Shown here: positions 1 through 8,743 of the stretch, one piece after another
Layout: every line of letters begins with the position of its first letter
Numbering within the stretch: position 1 is the first letter of the stretch
From: Nocardioides antri
GTDB lineage: Bacteria; Actinomycetota; Actinomycetes; Propionibacteriales; Nocardioidaceae
Reading direction: 5' to 3'
DNA: 39,468 nucleotides
Assembly: GCF_008373765.1 (NCBI RefSeq)
Contig: NZ_VUJW01000005.1
Location: forward strand, 1-39,468
Notes under the pieces: generated by a model
Database searches by the model: none
Told to the model about the DNA's origin: nothing
What the model saw: the letters and a program-made list of their open reading frames with translations, nothing else
Made by a program: the position numbers and the translations under genes

Positions 1-54
1 CTCGGCCATGCCCCGCTTGACCTTGGTCGTGCCCAGTTCGTGCTGCTCGCTCAT
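1..54 (-). CDS. pdxS: Pyridoxal 5'-phosphate synthase lyase subunit PdxS, N-terminal fragment
   Basis: Only the first 18 codons are inside the window; the gene runs off the left edge. The ATG is at 54 on the minus strand. The peptide contains GTTKVKRGMAE, which matches the conserved N-terminal stretch of actinobacterial PdxS proteins. PdxS (with the glutaminase PdxT) makes pyridoxal 5'-phosphate from ribose 5-phosphate, glyceraldehyde 3-phosphate and ammonia in the cytosol. The start lies 10 bp after the pgsA stop, so it is probably cotranscribed with pgsA. The identification rests on a short peptide but the motif is distinctive. Confidence 0.75.
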   Translation of the reverse strand, partial: MSEQHELGTTKVKRGMAE

Positions 55-64
55 GCCTACGATT

Positions 65-712
65 CTAGGCGGCCGGAGGCTTCTCCTCCGCATCGGCAGC
101 CGCATCGAGGACAGCGGCCTGGCGGTAGACCTTCCGCACCCGGAAGACCACGGTGTAGGCGCTCGCGGCGGCCAGCGCCCAGAGGGTGACGAACATGAGG
201 ATCGGCAGGTCGAAGATGTCGGCGAGGCCGGTCATGACGAGGATCGAGACGAGCCGGTCGGCGCGCTCGGCCAGACCGCCCTTGGCGTCCATGCCGAGGG
301 ACTCGGCACGCGCCCGGGCGTAGGAGGTCACCGAGCCCATCACCAGGCACCAGAGCGTCACGCACAGGTAGAGGTAGCTGTCGCCGGGCCCGGCGAAGTA
401 GAGCGCCAGACCGCCGAAGATCGCGCCGTCGCCGATCCGATCGAGCGTGGAGTCCCAGAACGCCCCGAACCGGGACTTCCGCCCCAGGGTCCGCGCCATC
501 TTGCCGTCGATCAGGTCGCTGAAGACGAACGCGGTGATGAAGAGGACGCCCGACAGCAGCTCGCCGCGAGGGAAGAACGCCAGCGCGCCGACACAGACTC
601 CGACCGTGCCGACGAAGGTCACCGCGTCGGGGCTGATCCCCAACCTGATGAACAGCTTGACGAAGGGCATGAGAACGACGCCCTGCCAGAAGTCCTTGAA
701 GCGGTCGAGCAC
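65..712 (-). CDS. pgsA: Phosphatidylinositol phosphate synthase (CDP-alcohol phosphatidyltransferase)
   Basis: A 215-residue integral membrane enzyme that transfers a phosphatidyl group from CDP-diacylglycerol to inositol phosphate, the first step toward phosphatidylinositol and its mannosides in actinobacteria. The CDP-alcohol phosphotransferase signature is complete: DLIDGKMARTLGRKSRFGAF, followed by WDSTLDR, gives D-x2-D-G-x2-A-R-x8-G-x3-D-x3-D near residues 65-90. Hydrophobic spans surround the motif. The start is GTG at 712. The HIT gene ends 10 bp upstream and pdxS begins 10 bp downstream, so the three look cotranscribed. The family call is firm; the inositol-phosphate substrate is inferred from the actinobacterial context. 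Confidence 0.9.
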   Translation of the reverse strand: MLDRFKDFWQGVVLMPFVKLFIRLGISPDAVTFVGTVGVCVGALAFFPRGELLSGVLFITAFVFSDLIDGKMARTLGRKSRFGAFWDSTLDRIGDGAIFGGLALYFAGPGDSYLYLCVTLWCLVMGSVTSYARARAESLGMDAKGGLAERADRLVSILVMTGLADIFDLPILMFVTLWALAAASAYTVVFRVRKVYRQAAVLDAAADAEEKPPAA

Positions 713-722
713 GACGCAGACG

Positions 723-1250
723 CTATCGCCAGGCGCCGACCAGCAGGTCGCGGGTCTCCTCGAGCAGCTGCGGGATGGCCTTCGTGCCCGAGATGACGGT
801 GATGAACCCGGCGTCGCCGGTCCACCGCGGCACGACGTGCTGGTGGAAGTGGCCGGACAGCGAGCCGCCGGCCGCTCCGCCGAGGTTGAGCCCGATGTTG
901 AACGCGTGCGGCTGGGCGATCCGCCTGATCGTCCCGATCGCCTGCTTCGTCAGCAGCGCCACCTCCGCGGTCTCCTCGTCGTCGAGATCGGTGTAGTCGG
1001 CGACGTGCCGGTACGGCAGGACCATCAGGTGACCGGGGTTGTAGGGGTACTTGTTCAGCACGGCGTACGACGTCGCGCCCCTGGCGACGACCATCTCGTC
1101 GTCGCGCGACGTCTCAGGGTCGGGCGTGATCCGGCAGAACGGGCACGCCGGCAGGTCGGGGTCGTGGGCAACAGCCTCGTCCGACGCGTTGCGGACGTAG
1201 GCCATCCGATGCGGCGTCCAGAGACGCTCCAGGCCGTCGGGATCGGTCAT
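723..1250 (-). CDS. HIT-family nucleotide hydrolase/transferase
   Basis: A 175-residue HIT domain protein. The histidine triad is seen as HFHQHVVPRW near the C-terminus, and CPFC near residue 35 begins a Cys pair seen in zinc-binding members. HIT proteins of this branch act on nucleoside mono- or polyphosphates; the exact substrate cannot be read from sequence. A HIT gene between thrS and pgsA is a recurrent actinobacterial arrangement. I chose the ATG at 1250. An alternative GTG at 1268 overlaps the stop of the upstream TetR gene (GTGA) and would add six residues, which would fit translational coupling. The stop is 10 bp before pgsA. Confidence 0.88.
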   Translation of the reverse strand: MTDPDGLERLWTPHRMAYVRNASDEAVAHDPDLPACPFCRITPDPETSRDDEMVVARGATSYAVLNKYPYNPGHLMVLPYRHVADYTDLDDEETAEVALLTKQAIGTIRRIAQPHAFNIGLNLGGAAGGSLSGHFHQHVVPRWTGDAGFITVISGTKAIPQLLEETRDLLVGAWR

Positions 1251-1264
1251 CTCTTCGGGTGAAA

Positions 1265-1993
1265 TCACCGTTCGGACTTCTCCATGACGCTGAGGAGCTC
1301 GCTGAGCGGGACGTCGGGCACGGTGATCCCCCGCATGTCCGCCAGGCCCTTGATCTGGAGCCAGATGGAGTCGGCCAGCAGGTCGGCGAACCCCTTGGCC
1401 GTCGGCACCGCCTCCATCCGGGACTGCCAGCGCTTGACGCCGGAGAAGACCGCACCGATCAGGGCGAACACCCACGGGTCGAGGCCCGCCCGGTCGGCGG
1501 CGCTCAGCTCGACCCCGTGGTAGTCGACCACGGTGTTCATCAGTGCCTCGATCTGCTCGGCGATCCGCTCGATCGCCTCGGAGAGCGGATGCGGCCCGGG
1601 CCCGGGGAGCTCGAGCTCGATGAACCAGAACAGCGTCGGGTGCTCGACCGCCCAGTTCACCACGCCCTCGATGACGGCGCGGATGATCTCGATCGGCCTG
1701 CCGTCGTACGACAGCTTCGCGAGCAGCTTGGCGCCGAGGTCCTCGCAGATCTTCGCCTGCACGGCGAGGTCGAGGTCGACGCGGTCGTGGAAGTGCCGGT
1801 AGAGCACGGTGCGGGCGAGCCCCGCCTCCTCGGCGATCAGCTGGACCTGGATGTCCTCACCCGGCTCGGAGCGCTCCAGCACGCGGATCGCGGCGTCGAT
1901 GATGACCCGCCGGCGCGCCTGGTTGTGCGCCAGCCAGCGCAGCCGTCGGCCGTCGCCGCCGTACTCGGCGCCGTCGGTCGCCTCGTCCGCCAT
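1265..1993 (-). CDS. TetR-family transcriptional regulator
   Basis: A 242-residue protein with an N-terminal TetR helix-turn-helix, roughly residues 28-75. The recognisable core is LIAEEAGLARTVLYRHFHDR. The rest is a helical ligand-binding domain rich in aromatic residues. TetR proteins usually repress adjacent promoters and are released by a small ligand; neither target nor ligand can be told here. The ATG is at 1993. The gene ends against the HIT gene, overlapping its alternative GTG start, so it may be the first gene of the HIT-pgsA-pdxS unit. An unusually structured 90-bp inverted repeat lies about 130 bp upstream. Confidence 0.88.
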   Translation of the reverse strand: MADEATDGAEYGGDGRRLRWLAHNQARRRVIIDAAIRVLERSEPGEDIQVQLIAEEAGLARTVLYRHFHDRVDLDLAVQAKICEDLGAKLLAKLSYDGRPIEIIRAVIEGVVNWAVEHPTLFWFIELELPGPGPHPLSEAIERIAEQIEALMNTVVDYHGVELSAADRAGLDPWVFALIGAVFSGVKRWQSRMEAVPTAKGFADLLADSIWLQIKGLADMRGITVPDVPLSELLSVMEKSER

Positions 1994-2118
1994 CGGAACT
2001 TCGCATTCCTCTCATGAGCCCCCGGAAAGTCCTGCCCGCAGCGTAGCCGCCGCCGGGCGCGGCTGGCCGATCGCCGCCGGTCAGCCGCCACCGGCGGTCG
2101 CCCCCAGGCACGCGCGGC

Positions 2119-2209
2119 AGCGTGTCGCACGGCGGCGAAGCCGCACGGTGCGAAGCCCGCGGGCCGAGCTTGCGATGGCCCGGGCGGCGAGCACCGTCTG
2201 CGACACGCT
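2119..2209. repeat. Nested inverted-repeat element with several stems
   Basis: A perfect 11-bp outer stem pairs 2119-2129 with 2199-2209. Inside are a 5-bp hairpin GCGGC-GAA-GCCGC (2132-2144), a 6-bp stem CGGTGC/GCACCG (2146-2151 with 2191-2196) and a 5-bp stem GGGCC/GGCCC (2161-2165 with 2177-2181). Together these make a closed three-way-junction-like fold. It sits between the TetR start and the lipoprotein stop. It could be a dispersed palindromic repeat, a structured leader for the TetR transcript, or a terminator for the thrS-lipoprotein unit. There is no T-run on either side. Confidence 0.6.
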
Positions 2210-2221
2210 CGCGCCAATTGA

Positions 2222-3184
2222 TCAGTACTGGTGGAACCAGCGGCCGAGGTCCTCGGAGATGCCGGGGCAGGTGACGTTGTGGTCACGGTTGTCGGCGACC
2301 CACTGGCCGAGCACCGCGGGCCCGCCCTGGATCGACCAGTCGTCGCCGCAGCGGTTGAGCGCCTCCTCGCGGGACGTCTCCCCCGCCGCGCGCCACTCGG
2401 GGACGCCGAGGCGGAAGTCGCCGACGACCGTCTCCCAGAGGTACGGCGTGGAGTACACCCCGATCGCGTAGCCGGCCTCGGTGTAGCCGCGGGCCGCGCC
2501 CTCGACGACGGCGGCGTTGGCGCCCGGGTCGTCGCTCCACTCGAAGTAGGGGACCGGCTCGACGTCGATCCAGACCAGGGGCGACTGCAGTCCTGCGTCG
2601 ATCATCGAGTCGATGTTGAAGCGGGCCTGCTGGTAGCCGACGTTGCGCAGCCGACCCTTGAGGCTGCCGCCGTCGTAGGGGCCGTCCCAGGCGTAGAGCT
2701 CGAGGGTCTCCTCGTCGGGATAGCTGGAGACGGCGTACGCCGCGGCGAGCAGCTCGCGCTCCTGCACCCACGCGACCTGGTCGGCCAGGCACGGGTTGGG
2801 GGTGAAGCCGGGGCCGTTGGTCAGTCCGATGACGACGAACTCCGCCTCGGGCACCGGCATCGGCAGGCCCAACGACTGCTTCTCCGGGATGCCCATGCCC
2901 TCCGGGCACTGCGGCCAGCTGATGTCGGCGCCCTGCACCGGCCCGTCGCGCGGCGGGATCGTGCCGGCGGCCTCGTTCGCGAGGTCCTCAGCCATGTCGG
3001 CGAGGTTGCTCGCCTCGTCGCCGGGCTCGCCCTGCCCGCTGGGGCTGTCGCGCTTCTTGCCCTTGTCACCCTTCGGGGCGTCGCTCGTCGTCGTGTCCGC
3101 CCGGGGTTCCTCGCCGCCCTCCTCGCCGCACGCGCCCACCAGCGTCATCACGAGGACGACGGCGGTGGCGAGCGCGCGGCGCAT
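2222..3184 (-). CDS. Secreted lipoprotein with a glycoside-hydrolase-like (DUF1906-type) domain
   Basis: A 320-residue protein. The N-terminus MRRALATAVVLVMTLVGAC is a lipoprotein signal peptide with the lipobox LVGAC, so Cys19 should be lipidated and the protein anchored on the outer face of the membrane. A charged, Ser/Asp/Gly-rich linker (about residues 20-85) precedes a domain starting at ADISWPQCP. That domain contains VWIDVEPVP and YAIGVYSTPYLW, a pattern typical of TIM-barrel lysozyme-like GH25/DUF1906 proteins. The ATG at 3184 was chosen because it starts the signal peptide; the frame is open further upstream only as a shadow of thrS. It begins 8 bp after the thrS stop. Enzymatic activity is not established. 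Confidence 0.75.
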   Translation of the reverse strand: MRRALATAVVLVMTLVGACGEEGGEEPRADTTTSDAPKGDKGKKRDSPSGQGEPGDEASNLADMAEDLANEAAGTIPPRDGPVQGADISWPQCPEGMGIPEKQSLGLPMPVPEAEFVVIGLTNGPGFTPNPCLADQVAWVQERELLAAAYAVSSYPDEETLELYAWDGPYDGGSLKGRLRNVGYQQARFNIDSMIDAGLQSPLVWIDVEPVPYFEWSDDPGANAAVVEGAARGYTEAGYAIGVYSTPYLWETVVGDFRLGVPEWRAAGETSREEALNRCGDDWSIQGGPAVLGQWVADNRDHNVTCPGISEDLGRWFHQY

Positions 3185-3192
3185 CGCGGTGC

Positions 3193-5181
3193 TCAGACCT
3201 GCTCGCGCGACGCGATCGCGGCGGCGACCCGATCGATGGCCTCCGCGACCGGGACGCCGTTGTCCTGGCGCCCGTCGCGGTAGCGGAAGGACACCGCGCC
3301 CGCCTCGACGTCCTGGTCGCCGGCGATCACCATGAACGGCACCTTCTGGAGCTGCGCGTTGCGGATCTTCTTCTGCATCCGGTCGTCGGAGTCGTCGACC
3401 TCCACCCGGATGCCGCGCGCCTGCAGCTGCCGGGCGACGTCGTAGAGGTAGTCGTGGTGGCGCTCCGCGATCGGGATCGCCTCGACCTGCACGGGCGCGA
3501 GCCAGGGAGGGAACGCCCCGGCGTAGTGCTCGACGAGCACTCCGAAGAACCGCTCGATCGAGCCGAACTTCGCGGAGTGGATCATCACCGGCTGCTGCTT
3601 GGAGCCGTCGGGCGCGACGTACTCCAGGCCGAAGCCCTCCGGCTGGTTGAAGTCGTACTGGATCGTCGACATCTGCCAGGTCCGGCCGATCGCGTCCCGC
3701 GCCTGGACCGAGATCTTGGGGCCGTAGAACGCAGCGCCGCCGGGGTCGGGGACCAGCTCGAGGCCGGTCTCGACGGCGGCCTCCTCGAGGACCTTGGTGG
3801 CGACCTCCCACTGCTCGTCGGTGCCCATGAACTTGTCCTTGGAGTCGTCCCGGGTCGAGAGCTCGAGGTAGAAGTCGTCGAGGCCGAAGTCGCGCAGCAG
3901 GCTGAGGACGAAGCCCAGCAGGTGCTTGACCTCGTCGGGGGCCTGCTCGGGCATCACGTAGGAGTGCGAGTCGTCCTGGGTGAGGCCGCGCACGCGGGTC
4001 AGGCCGTGCACGACGCCGGACTTCTCGTAGCGGTAGACCGTGCCGAACTCGAAGAGCCGCAGCGGCAGCTCGCGGTAGGACCGCCCGCGCGACCTGAAGA
4101 TCAGGTTGTGCATCGGGCAGTTCATCGCCTTGAGGAAGTAGCGGCTGTTCTCCATCTCCATCGGAGGGAACATCGTGTCCTCGAAGTACGGCAGGTGCCC
4201 GGAGGTGTGGAACAGCCCCTCCTTGGTGATGTGGGGCGTGCCGACGTACTGGAAGCCCTCCTCGATGTGCCGGAGCCGGACGTAGTCCTCCATCTCCCGC
4301 TTGATCACGCCGCCCTTGGGGTGGAAGACCACCAGGCCGGAGCCGATCTCGTCGGGGAAGCTGAACAGGTCGAGCTCGCGGCCGAGCTTGCGGTGGTCGC
4401 GCTTCTCGGCCTCCTCGAGCCGGTGGAGGTAGTCGTCGAGGGCCTCCTTGGTCTCCCAGGCGGTGCCGTAGACCCGCTGGAGCTGCTTGTTCTTCTCGTC
4501 GCCGCGCCAGTACGCCGCAGCGGAGCGCATCAGCTTGAAGGCCGGGATCCGCTTCGTGGTCGGCAGGTGCGGGCCGCGGCAGAGGTCCTTCCAGGCCACC
4601 TCGCCGTTGCGGTCGATGTTGTCGTAGATGGTGAGTTCGCCGGCGCCGACCTCGGCTCCGGCGCCCTCGCCGATCGACTCAGCGTCGGCGACCTTGGACT
4701 TCAGGCCGATCAGCTCGAGCTTGTAGGGCTCGTGGGCGAGCTCGGCCCGCGCGTCGTCGTCGGTGGTCACCCGGCGGGAGAACCGCTGGTTGTCCTTGAT
4801 GATCTTGCGCATCCGGGTCTCGAGCTTGGCGAGGTCGTCCGGGGTGAACGGGGTCTCGACGTCGAAGTCGTAGTAGAACCCGTCCTTGATCGGCGGGCCG
4901 ATGCCGAGCTTCGCGTCGGGGTAGAGGTCCTGGACCGCCTGCGCCAGCACGTGCGCGCAGGAGTGCCGCAGGATGTCGTGGCCGTCGCTGCTGTCGATCG
5001 CGACACCCTCGACCTCGTCGCCGTCGACCAGCTCGTAGGAGAGGTCCTTGAGCTCGCCGGCGACCCGGGCGGCGATCACGTCCGGCTGGTCCTTGAAGAG
5101 CTCCCAGGCCTTGGTGCCGAGCGTCGTCGTCTGCTCCTGCCGTTCGCCGGCATGGACGCGGACGACCTTGATCTCGGACAC
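3193..5181 (-). CDS. thrS: Threonine--tRNA ligase
   Basis: A 662-residue class II aminoacyl-tRNA synthetase that charges tRNA-Thr in the cytosol. It has an N-terminal TGS domain (about 1-65), the editing/SAD region ([11 protein letters not shown] near residue 73), the catalytic core with MNCPMHN and the motif 2 region [20 protein letters not shown], and a C-terminal anticodon-binding domain ending in VSFRYRDG. Length matches the family. The start is GTG at 5181 preceded by GGGAG with a spacer of about 8 nt. The lipoprotein gene follows after 8 bp. I see no T-box leader in the short upstream gap. Confidence 0.97.
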   Translation of the reverse strand: MSEIKVVRVHAGERQEQTTTLGTKAWELFKDQPDVIAARVAGELKDLSYELVDGDEVEGVAIDSSDGHDILRHSCAHVLAQAVQDLYPDAKLGIGPPIKDGFYYDFDVETPFTPDDLAKLETRMRKIIKDNQRFSRRVTTDDDARAELAHEPYKLELIGLKSKVADAESIGEGAGAEVGAGELTIYDNIDRNGEVAWKDLCRGPHLPTTKRIPAFKLMRSAAAYWRGDEKNKQLQRVYGTAWETKEALDDYLHRLEEAEKRDHRKLGRELDLFSFPDEIGSGLVVFHPKGGVIKREMEDYVRLRHIEEGFQYVGTPHITKEGLFHTSGHLPYFEDTMFPPMEMENSRYFLKAMNCPMHNLIFRSRGRSYRELPLRLFEFGTVYRYEKSGVVHGLTRVRGLTQDDSHSYVMPEQAPDEVKHLLGFVLSLLRDFGLDDFYLELSTRDDSKDKFMGTDEQWEVATKVLEEAAVETGLELVPDPGGAAFYGPKISVQARDAIGRTWQMSTIQYDFNQPEGFGLEYVAPDGSKQQPVMIHSAKFGSIERFFGVLVEHYAGAFPPWLAPVQVEAIPIAERHHDYLYDVARQLQARGIRVEVDDSDDRMQKKIRNAQLQKVPFMVIAGDQDVEAGAVSFRYRDGRQDNGVPVAEAIDRVAAAIASREQV

Positions 5182-5285
5182 GGGGCGACTCCCTGCAGGT
5201 AGGCGGCAGCGGCCCGGTCCGGCCGCTACCTCGATGGTATCGAGGGTTCGCTCGGAGGCCGGACCGGATTACCGACCCGCGCCGA

Positions 5286-6329
5286 TCAGGTGCTGCAGGG
5301 GTTCCCGAACGGCGCATAGACGCTTGCGCTCGCGACGAGCACCTCGTGGTTGTCGTAGGAGCCGTTGAGGACGAGGTGGACGGCGCTCTGCCGGCGGTAG
5401 GGCCAGCCAGCCGGCTCGGTCCGGTTCAGCCAGAGGACCCCACCCGCGACGGGGATCCGCCTCTCGTCGGTCACCGCGCCGATCCTGCGGCCGTTCAGGA
5501 CCAGTCCGCTCACCCGGCTGGCGGAGGTGAACGACGGAGGATCCCCGATCACGACGCAGCGCGCACCGGCGGTCGCCCACGCCCCGTCCAGCCGGAGGTC
5601 GAGGCCGGGCCCGGTGATGTGGAGCGTCGCGACCGACGCCTCCACATCGGCGCCGTCGCCGACGAAAGGCCGGGTGTCGTCGGGGTTGGGCCACGGGACC
5701 GTCGACGCGCGGGACCGGGTCGCGCCGACCTCGACCGTGTAGCCATGCGTGCCCAGGGGGCCCGGGACCCGGTTGGTTGCCGTCGTGGGATCGCTGGTGT
5801 CCGTGGACGGACAGCCGTGCTCCGAGCCGATCGACACGTCCTCCTCGGCCGTGGGGCCGAAGTCCGTCGGCACCGACGCGTAGTTCCACACCTCCACCGG
5901 GTGGGTCTGGCAGGACCACGAGCCGCCCCGGTCGCTGTTGAGGACGCGTCCGACGCCCCATGGGTCGGCCATGGGTGCGCCTGAGGTGTTGGACAGCGTC
6001 ACGACGAAGCTCTCGTCGTTCGCGGTGCTGGACCGGCGCAGGACCTCGACAGCCAGCTGTTCGCTGACGTCACCCGGCACGAACGTCAAGGTCCCGGAGG
6101 TGGCTCGGATCGCCGGCGCCGACGCCGAGTAGTCCACCGTCACGGTGGTGGCGACCGGCTGGTCGAGCGTCACCGTGAAGACGGCCGGTGCTTCGGCGTC
6201 GGGCCAGCTGGGCTCGACGACGGTCACGTCGTCGATCGACAGCCCGGGGCCGGTGGCGTGGACCGGCCCGACCGCGAGCGGAAGGGCTGCCACGCCGAGC
6301 ACCAGTGCAAGAAGAAGTCGCTTGACCAT
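5286..6329 (-). CDS. Secreted protein with a Calx-beta-like domain
   Basis: A 347-residue protein. The first 25 residues (MVKRLLLALVLGVAALPLAV and following, ending in VHA) form a signal peptide. Residues about 27-120 resemble a Calx-beta repeat (FTVTLDQPVATTVTVDYSAS, then TLTFVPGDVSEQLAVEVL), a beta-sandwich fold common in surface and secreted proteins. The C-terminal 200 residues are unrecognised, contain several cysteines and are probably extracellular. I chose the ATG at 6329 because it begins the signal peptide and has GGGGATC upstream at a good distance. The gene appears monocistronic. Function is unknown. Confidence 0.72.
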   Translation of the reverse strand: MVKRLLLALVLGVAALPLAVGPVHATGPGLSIDDVTVVEPSWPDAEAPAVFTVTLDQPVATTVTVDYSASAPAIRATSGTLTFVPGDVSEQLAVEVLRRSSTANDESFVVTLSNTSGAPMADPWGVGRVLNSDRGGSWSCQTHPVEVWNYASVPTDFGPTAEEDVSIGSEHGCPSTDTSDPTTATNRVPGPLGTHGYTVEVGATRSRASTVPWPNPDDTRPFVGDGADVEASVATLHITGPGLDLRLDGAWATAGARCVVIGDPPSFTSASRVSGLVLNGRRIGAVTDERRIPVAGGVLWLNRTEPAGWPYRRQSAVHLVLNGSYDNHEVLVASASVYAPFGNPCST

Positions 6330-6508
6330 GTCGGATCCCCATGTCCGGCAGCCCGGGACGACGTCAGGCGACGACCGCCGATCGGCCTCCATGCTGCTCC
6401 TGCCGCGACCCCACGTCCATCTTCAGCCGCAGGCGGTCTGGACCAGCGGCCCAGCCTTACGACAGGCGATGCGGCGCATGTCGACGGGCCGACTGCCAGG
6501 ATGCCGAC

Positions 6509-7264
6509 ATGAACGAGCTCGAGGTCGTCACCGCCGACAGCGACGTGTTCCTCTGCCGCGGGCGGGACGTCAACTGGGTCCTCCTCCGCGAGGGCACCGA
6601 CCTGACCCTGGTCGACACCGGCTATCCGGCGTACGCGCCACTGGTCGAGGAGTCGGTACGACGCATCGGCGGCCGGCCCGAGGACGTCCGCGCGATCGTG
6701 GTGACCCACGGCCACGTGGACCACATCGGCGGGCTCGCCCACTTCCACGCGAGGTACGGGACGCCGGTCCTCGCCCACCCGGCCGAGGTCGCGCACGTCC
6801 GGCGCGACCACCTCGAGCAGGCCACGCCGGTCCAGGTGGCGCGCAACTCGCACCGTCGCGGCGTGCTGGCCTGGTCGCTCCGGATCGCCCGCGCCGGGGC
6901 GCTGCGCGACGTCGCGTTCGCCGAGGTGGAGGCATTGACGCCCGGCGCGCCGCTCGACCTGCCAGGCCGGCCGGTGCCGGTCCCGACGCCCGGCCACACC
7001 AGCGGGCACACGGCGTACTTCGTGCCGGCGGCCGGGGTGGTAGCGACCGGCGACGGCCTCTGCACCGCGCACGCGACCTCGCGGACGGAGGGACCGCAGC
7101 TGATCGCTCGGATGTTCCAGCACGGCGACGACGTCGCGGGACTGGACCCGCTCGACGGACTCGACGCGGACACGGTGCTGCCGGGCCACGGGCCGGCGCA
7201 CCGGGGCCCGATCGGTGCTGCTGTCCGGGCGGCGCGGGAGGCGGCCGACGCGCGGACGTGGTGA
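6509..7264 (+). CDS. Metallo-beta-lactamase-fold hydrolase
   Basis: A 251-residue MBL-fold protein. The zinc motif THGHVDHIGG gives H67, H69, D71 and H72. Further expected ligands are seen in TPGHTSGH and in ATGDGL, and LPGHGPAH lies near the C-terminus. This is the glyoxalase II/general hydrolase type; the substrate is not evident. The ATG at 6509 has AGGA 7 nt upstream. It stops 6 bp before the tRNA-Val gene on the other strand and is transcribed toward it. Confidence 0.88.
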   Translation: MNELEVVTADSDVFLCRGRDVNWVLLREGTDLTLVDTGYPAYAPLVEESVRRIGGRPEDVRAIVVTHGHVDHIGGLAHFHARYGTPVLAHPAEVAHVRRDHLEQATPVQVARNSHRRGVLAWSLRIARAGALRDVAFAEVEALTPGAPLDLPGRPVPVPTPGHTSGHTAYFVPAAGVVATGDGLCTAHATSRTEGPQLIARMFQHGDDVAGLDPLDGLDADTVLPGHGPAHRGPIGAAVRAAREAADARTW

Positions 7265-7270
7265 TTCGGG

Positions 7271-7342
7271 TGGGCGATACTGGGTTCGAACCAGTGACCT
7301 CTTCGGTGTGAACGAAGCGCGCTACCACTGCGCCAATCGCCC
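7271..7342 (-). tRNA. tRNA-Val (anticodon CAC)
   Basis: A 72-nt cloverleaf read on the minus strand. The acceptor GGGCGAT pairs with ATCGCCC, the D-arm contains GCGC-AGTGGTA-GCGC, and the anticodon stem CTTCG/CGAAG encloses the loop TTCACAC with CAC in the anticodon position. The T-arm is CTGGTTCGAACCCAG-like and the discriminator is A. CCA is not encoded. It is nearly identical in the acceptor and T arms to the tRNA-Val at 8604, in inverted orientation. Confidence 0.95.
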
Positions 7343-7467
7343 GGATCGTGATGCGACGCATGACTTTAACGCATCGCGACCCGTGATCCGGAATCAGGGG
7401 CTTCGGCCCGATCTCGGCTCTTCCTCAGCCCAGGTGGTGCAGCAGCGAGCCTCGAAACCAAGGCCCG

Positions 7468-8289
7468 TCAGCGACCCAACATCTCCGGCTCTCGCGCACG
7501 CCACGCGGCCATCGCCTCGCGGGTCACTGGCCCCGGCGCGGGGAGGTCGCGGTCGTCCCACCGGGTCACACCCTGCACGTCACGGGTCGTCGACACGAGG
7601 AAGATCTCGTCCGCGCCGGCCGCGACGTCGATCGGCTCGTCGACCTCCTTGCCGCCGAACCACTCCAGGAGCAGGCGGCGGGTGACGCCGGCGAGGCAGC
7701 CGCTGGCCAGGCTCGGGGTCCGCAGCTCGCCGTCGACGACATAGAAGACGTTGGTGCCGGTGCCCTCGCACAGGTGGCCCTGGAGGTTCGCGAACACCGC
7801 CTCGGTCGCACCCTTCTCCCGCGCGGCCGCGAGGGCGACGACGTTCTCGGCGTACGACGTCGTCTTGAGCCCGGCGAGCGCGGCCCGCTCGTTGCGGGGC
7901 CAGGGCACGGTGACGACGGTCGTGGTCTCGGGCGCGGGATCCATCGGGGAGGCCACGACGATCACGGTGGGGTCGGCACTCCCCCGGCCCGAGCCCAGCG
8001 GCGCCGGGCCCGCGGTCACCGTGATCCGCAGCCGGCCGAGCGGCAGTGGGTCGCTGTCGAGCACGGCGGCCACCCCGCGTCGTACGACCTCGGGGTCGAC
8101 GCCCTCCAGCCCGAGCCCGTTCGCCGACCGCTCGAGCCGGTCGAGGTGGAGGCCGAGCGCGAACGGCTTCCCGTCGACGACCTTCACCGCCTCGAACACC
8201 GCGTCCCCGACGGTCAGGCCGTGGTCGGTGACCGGAACAGCAGGAGCACTGGGGTCTGCGAGCACCTCACCGTTGATCCACACACGCAT
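7468..8289 (-). CDS. pabC: Class IV PLP-dependent aminotransferase, probable 4-amino-4-deoxychorismate lyase
   Basis: A 273-residue fold type IV PLP enzyme. The predicted Schiff-base lysine is K142 in GLKTTSYAENV, and the PLP-contacting Glu is E175 in LCEGTGTNVFYV. SLASGCLAGVTRRLLLEW and the EIFLVSTTRDVQGV block complete the family pattern. Members are 4-amino-4-deoxychorismate lyases (folate pathway) or branched-chain/D-amino-acid aminotransferases. The short length and overall pattern favour the PabC-like group, but substrate cannot be settled from sequence. The ATG is at 8289. It lies alone between tRNA genes. Confidence 0.8.
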   Translation of the reverse strand: MRVWINGEVLADPSAPAVPVTDHGLTVGDAVFEAVKVVDGKPFALGLHLDRLERSANGLGLEGVDPEVVRRGVAAVLDSDPLPLGRLRITVTAGPAPLGSGRGSADPTVIVVASPMDPAPETTTVVTVPWPRNERAALAGLKTTSYAENVVALAAAREKGATEAVFANLQGHLCEGTGTNVFYVVDGELRTPSLASGCLAGVTRRLLLEWFGGKEVDEPIDVAAGADEIFLVSTTRDVQGVTRWDDRDLPAPGPVTREAMAAWRAREPEMLGR

Positions 8290-8417
8290 GCGCTCACCCT
8301 ACGGAGGGCGCGGCACGGCCGGTCCGTGACCCGGTTTTGGCGGTGCCAGGGCGATCGGCTACTGTTCTCACGCGCACCAGCCGCACCGGGGAATCTCCGG
8401 TTCGGAGGGAGTCGCAG

Positions 8418-8490
8418 GCGGACGTAGCTCAGTTGGTAGAGCGCAACCTTGCCAAGGTTGAGGTCGCGAGTTCGAGCCTCGTCGTCCGCT
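8418..8490 (+). tRNA. tRNA-Gly (anticodon GCC)
   Basis: A 73-nt cloverleaf. The acceptor GCGGACG pairs with CGTCCGC, the D-arm is GCTCAGTTGGTAGAGC, the anticodon stem CAACC/GGTTG encloses TTGCCAA with anticodon GCC, and the T-arm contains GAGTTCGAGCCTC. The discriminator is T. CCA is not encoded. It is the first of three plus-strand tRNA genes. Confidence 0.95.
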
Positions 8491-8517
8491 CGGAGAGGTC
8501 AGACCCAGGCCTCCACT

Positions 8518-8588
8518 GGTGGGTTGGCCGAGAGGCGAGGCAACGGACTGCAAATCCGTGTACACGGGTTCAAATCCCGTACCCACCT
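8518..8588 (+). tRNA. tRNA-Cys (anticodon GCA)
   Basis: A 71-nt cloverleaf. The acceptor GGTGGGT pairs with ACCCACC, the anticodon stem ACGGA/TCCGT encloses CTGCAAA with anticodon GCA, and the T-arm is CGGGTTCAAATCCCG. The discriminator is T, and CCA follows at 8589-8591. It lies 27 bp after tRNA-Gly and is probably processed from the same transcript. Confidence 0.96.
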
Positions 8589-8603
8589 CCACAACTCCAT
8601 CTA

Positions 8604-8675
8604 GGGCGATTGGCGCAGCGGTAGCGCGCTTCCTTGACACGGAAGAGGTCACTGGTTCAAACCCAGTATCGCCCA
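8604..8675 (+). tRNA. tRNA-Val (anticodon GAC)
   Basis: A 72-nt cloverleaf. The acceptor GGGCGAT pairs with ATCGCCC, the anticodon stem CTTCC/GGAAG encloses TTGACAC with anticodon GAC, and the T-arm is CTGGTTCAAACCCAG. The discriminator is A, with CCA at 8676-8678. It is the last tRNA before the accessory region, a typical integration position. I found no second copy of its 3' end further right. Confidence 0.96.
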
Positions 8676-8743
8676 CCACGTTTCCGCAGGTCAGAGGCCA
8701 CTTTCACAAAGGCACTTTCTGGCGGGGAATATTCAGGGAATAA

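Noticed and set aside
3454-5202. A 582-codon plus-strand open frame opposite thrS
   Set aside because: Shadow of thrS: the product is a monotonous V/L/D/E/G sequence typical of antisense reading of high-GC genes.
8604-8675. tRNA-Val 3' end as attachment site of the accessory region
   Set aside because: Attractive by position, but I found no duplicated tRNA 3' fragment elsewhere in the window and no integrase next to it.
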